Below, in pieces: positions 60,400 through 64,000 of a stretch of 64,000 nt of DNA. The position numbers and the translations under genes are program-made. The notes beneath the pieces were generated by a model. That model ran no database searches, was not told the DNA's origin, and saw nothing but the letters and a program-made list of their open reading frames with translations. How positions within the stretch are numbered: the stretch's first letter is position 1; every line of letters starts with the position of its first letter. The stretch is from Collybiopsis luxurians FD-317 M1 (lineage: Eukaryota > Basidiomycota > Agaricomycetes > Agaricales > Omphalotaceae). The stretch lies in assembly GCA_000827265.1 (NCBI GenBank), contig KN834814.1, positions 248,749 to 312,748 of the forward strand, in the 5' to 3' direction.

Positions 60400-63300
60400 T
60401 CACCATTTATTGAGATTCGCGATGAGACTGTCCCAGGTAGCCTTTGCTTGATTCGCTAGAGCCCCAGCAGTGGCAGGAACGTCGCTGATTAGTTTTAACA
60501 ATGAAGCCAGGTCATTCGCTTCTTGCGTCAAGCTGACCCATGAGGCAGTAAGGTCAACGATGGCGTTAAGTGCGATCTGTTCGATACCCTTTGCAGCGTT
60601 GACCGTGTTAATGGCCGATTGTAAACTCGACATCTGACTGCTGAGGTTATTGATTTGATTTAGGTCATCGCTCAAGAGTAGGTAGAGGGCGGTGATGAGG
60701 GGCCCAACCCCAGGGAGCCACTATGACAAAAGAAGTTAGACATAAACCGTCAGATAGATAGATAGATAGATATTGTGGAGCAAGACGTACCGATAGTGAC
60801 AAATAATACTCGAGCCTGGCCATATGCTCCGCGTACTGGGCTTGGGCATTCCGCATAGCCAACTGAAGCTCATTGTTTCGTTGAATCAACTGTAGCAATA
60901 ACCTCGATTTAGCAATCCCACGAGAACAAACAATGCGAACCAGTACTGAGACGTACCGCGTTGTCGACAAGGACAGCTTGATTCTTGAAATTAAGTACCT
61001 TTGTTTGGGCGGCTTGCGCTTTCGACAAACCCGTCGCAGCATCTTTGGCGTTCTGTACGGCGAGGTCCTCAAGCGAAGATTTTGTAGGTGTGATGGATAG
61101 AGCTGCAACCTGACGGTTTGCAAACGTTTTATAGAAGTCAACGCAGTCCGTGATAGGAGGGATAACGTCGGTAGTAACGCGCGAAGCGAGGTCTCGCAAG
61201 CTATTGGCATCTGAGGAGTTGACGGACCTTGCGGGGAGTAAGTACTGAAACATGTGTTCACAGAAAAGTACTTACTGCATGAGATCAGCAGCCTGCCTGT
61301 ACGAAGTGGCAGCGTTATTAAGGGCCGTACGGTTTGTAGGCATTGTGATAGAAGGTGCCTTGAGAGCATTTAACAGCTGGTCTTCCGTGGATTTCGTTAG
61401 CAGAAGTTTGGATTTCGCTAAACGATCCTCTACTGTGACCGGCGCCATTAGCGCGCGCAACTTGGGATCGTTGGCGAGCTCATAAAACTTCTTCAGTGCA
61501 GGTGAGTCCGTATCACTTGGGGTCCCAAAGCTCGCCAACCTCAGGTCTTTTTTGGTGACGCCGGAGAGAGCGAGTGCGACTTGATTGGCGGAACTGGGAA
61601 TTTTCAGCCCGCTAACGCTATCGATATATAGCTCTGCAGCTTTCTTGCAGTCGTCCCACCGGGAAGCGAGAGTGTCGAGGAACTCGGGTATCAACAAGTT
61701 TGCATTCTCCCTGATGATTGAGTAATGTTGTTAGCACGGAATTCAACCAATGCATTAACACTTACCAATCTGAAAAGTTGTTCACAGCGATATCCATGGA
61801 TGTGCCAATAACATCGGTCCAGTCATTACCAATCTTTGTCATGGAACCAACCACGCCAGTGACAAGTGGAATGATTGTCTCGAGCTGAAAGCTAGTGTTC
61901 TCGACGGTAGTGATGATTTTTTCAAGCTTGTGGATGAATCTGATAAACGGTAAATAACCAACAATGAACCAAGAGCTCTGAAGGCATCCTTACAACATAA
62001 TTTCACCAGCTTTGATGCTATTCTCAACAAGCTTGGCAAGAGATTCTGCAGCATCAGTGGCAAGCCCGTCGATAATCTTACCCTCACCGGTAATGGCGGA
62101 TGCAATGGCTGTAGCCGTGAAGGCAATGCCGAAAATGCGATCGATGAGTATTTGCGCCTGCAGCACGTCGTATTCATTCTGTGCAGCAATGAGCTGCGCT
62201 GTGTCAGAATCAATACGCGCCTTGACCTACAAGAGCACAATTTAGTAAATAAGGAGTTTCGTCCCCAAAGACAAATCAACTATGTGCATACGTTACTGAG
62301 GGTGGTCTTAAGTGAGCGAACGTCCTTCTGGAACTTTTCCAGAAGCAATTGGCATTCGGAGGTGGCTTGCATAGCATCAGCACCAAACGACTACATATGT
62401 AGGCAGGCATTTCCGGTGTGAGTGAGTAAATATAATGAGATTGACGTTTATATATACCTTGGCAAGAGTGGCCCAAGTTTTAAAGAAATCACCAGGGGTC
62501 ATTGAAGGGTCGGTTGACAGTATAGGAAGAAGTGTCTATATAGTAGCATTGGATTAGGTTCCACTTTGGCAAATCTGGAAATGGAGTACATACGGTCTCC
62601 GTCAGTGCAAATGACTGTATATTCCTTGCAATCCGAATCGTACGATTTTGGATATCCTCATAGGTTGTCTTCGTTGCAAGCAAAACTTCAAAGAGAGATA
62701 CGTCGACGCCGCTGACATTGACTTTGAAATCACTGAGAACGGAAATCATCTGCGTGTTTCATGACGGCTGAGATGCAATTCCACCTACTTGTTGTACGGT
62801 AATGCCAGAGTCGTACGGAGCTGGTCTGTCACCTTGCGAGTTTGATTAGCAAGGGTCACAAGTGTACTTGCACCATATGAAGGTGGGCCCAGGGCCTGCT
62901 TGACATCCGCACTTGTGAGAGGAGTATCGCCGGTGAAGGCCCTTAAGAGATTTATTTAGTCACATCCAGGGTGTACAAATAGAGTATACATGCGTAGTAG
63001 CTACTCACCTGGAAAATGCCGATTTCAATGCTGAAGATTGTCCAATCACAGCAGAAACAAATCCTTGCGCAGCTGAAGCAGCTTCATTCCAAGCATTAAT
63101 TGCAGCTTCAGCAGTTGCAGAATCAGAACTTGTTTCCCCAGCAGCGAAGGCATCTATGCCCTTCGGGATGAGCGATGCAGCTGATGCAACAGAGTCAAGG
63201 TGGCCAACAAGGGCATTGGCATCATGAACGACTCTGTCAATGTGCCGGAAATACTTTCTGATACGCTCGATAAGCCCAGTATTAACCGCCTCGGAGACGG

Positions 63301-64000
63301 CTTCGGGGGTGGAAATGGGTTCCCCAATGATGGGCTTGTCAAAGACCTTCTTGAGGGGAGTGTTGACAGCTTGGATGGACAGACCGACAGCATCAGCAAA
63401 ACGAATTATGCCATCCACTATAGATGGGAAATTGGCGATGGGAGCAAGGATGGTGGTAGCCGTATCAAAGAGACTGGAATCGAACAGCTGATCCGTGGAA
63501 TCGGGTGTCCAAGCCGCAATCGCGTCCGAGAGCTCCTTCAATTTTGTGATGATGGATTTGACTTCGGACGCGTCGTATTGAAGGAGATAATTGACTTGCT
63601 AAAAGTTAAATCAATCAATTGAAGAATTTCTATGATATGAAGGCTTACATCTTGAAGAGAATTGAGCTCACTGGGATCGAGTTGGTGCCATCGGTCAACC
63701 AGAATATGGAGGGAAGTAGCTAACGTGTTCGGATCTTGAATGGCGCCGACAATAGAAGCAAAAACCTGCGCATAGGAAATAATATCTTGGCAAAGAGGTA
63801 TTGGAGCTTGCCCGATAGTGTTGACATTGTTGCGAACTGCAAACACATCAACTACGAAGGGAGAGTTCAACACTGAAGATATGTGGGTAGTCCTTTTGAG
63901 ACTCACTTTCAAAACCTTTCACCCCAGTGAAGAGAGGAAAGAGAATTGCGTCTTGCGACGCACTGGCAGAGCGCCATGCCGTGGTAGCGTCTTTGAGCTG
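60400..64000 (-). CDS. Helical pore-forming-like protein C (putative), 5' end off window
   Basis: A long multi-exon gene; stop at 60400 (SLIANLNKW). The start codon should lie about 57 bases beyond the window, judging from gene B. Coding exons include about 63910-63650, 63541-63009, 62749-62700, 62230-61990, 61697-61275, 61210-60960 and 60720-60400. The protein is mostly long amphipathic helix (Ala, Leu, Gln, Asn, Ser rich; very few Cys). Two hydrophobic segments stand out: IFGIAFTATAIASAI near 62130-62090 and LPGVGPLITALYLLL near 60710-60670, each inside long helices. The layout suggests one or two alpha-pore-forming modules, as in gene A; this is an architectural inference. The N-terminal part is nearly identical to gene B before the gap. 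Neighbour: a truncated GMC gene, tail to tail. Confidence 0.6.
60753..60772 (+). repeat. GATA microsatellite
   Basis: Five tandem GATA units within an intron of gene C. Confidence 0.9.
63632..64000 (-). repeat. Segment matching gene B 5' end (30805-31172)
   Basis: Near-identical reverse-complement partner of 30805-31172, covering the first exons of gene C. It runs to the window edge, so its true extent is unknown. Confidence 0.85.

Noticed and set aside
61272..61369. Long minus-strand frame 61369-60665
   Set aside because: It reads through several gene C exons and introns in the wrong frame; Arg/Leu/Ser-rich shadow.

Overview
The window is nuclear DNA of a filamentous basidiomycete, most likely an agaricomycete. 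The evidence is genes split by many short GT..AG introns of roughly 40-65 bp, a CxC2-type KDZ transposase, a TPR-CHAT protein, an F-box protein, several cytochrome P450s and a GMC oxidoreductase. All gene models were read by eye; only the MFS transporter and the CHAT gene were phased exon by exon.

Left part (about 1.3-16.7 kb) is ordinary gene-rich sequence: an MFS monocarboxylate-type transporter (minus) lying between two diverged ~0.8 kb direct repeats, PAN3 of the PAN2-PAN3 deadenylase (minus), dipeptidyl peptidase III (minus), an F-box protein (plus) and an O-acetylhomoserine sulfhydrylase (plus).

Middle part (about 18-33.5 kb) is accessory and rearranged. It has an apparently intact FAD monooxygenase with a Ser-rich tail ending in a CaaX-like CLLI, then a TPR-CHAT protease-like gene, then an inverted duplication. 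Each arm of the duplication carries a decayed 3' tail of the FAD monooxygenase facing the 3' end of a multi-intron gene for a long-helix protein with a hydrophobic hairpin, resembling alpha-helical pore-forming proteins (HBL/ClyA type; family assignment is inference). The second of these genes is a chimera across a 20-base assembly gap: its left part matches a third family member at the right end of the window (60.4-64 kb, minus), its right part matches the first member.

The stretch 33.5-52 kb is repeat and transposon territory: GTTAAACC-rich sequence, a ~200 bp tandem repeat, a string of weak ORFs, a dead KDZ transposase, a decayed minus-strand gene of a type I remember beside KDZ elements, a P450 relic and a pair of inverted repeats. 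Right part (52-64 kb): a P450 pseudogene carrying a 168 bp MITE-like insertion and a nonsense codon, an apparently complete P450, a GMC oxidoreductase broken by a frameshift and lacking its C-terminal half, and the third pore-forming-like gene, which runs off the window.

The main novelty candidates are the three-member helical pore-forming-like family with its chimeric copy, its position beside a CHAT protease-like gene, and the repeated truncation of oxidoreductase genes next to its members. No tRNA, rRNA or CRISPR array was seen.
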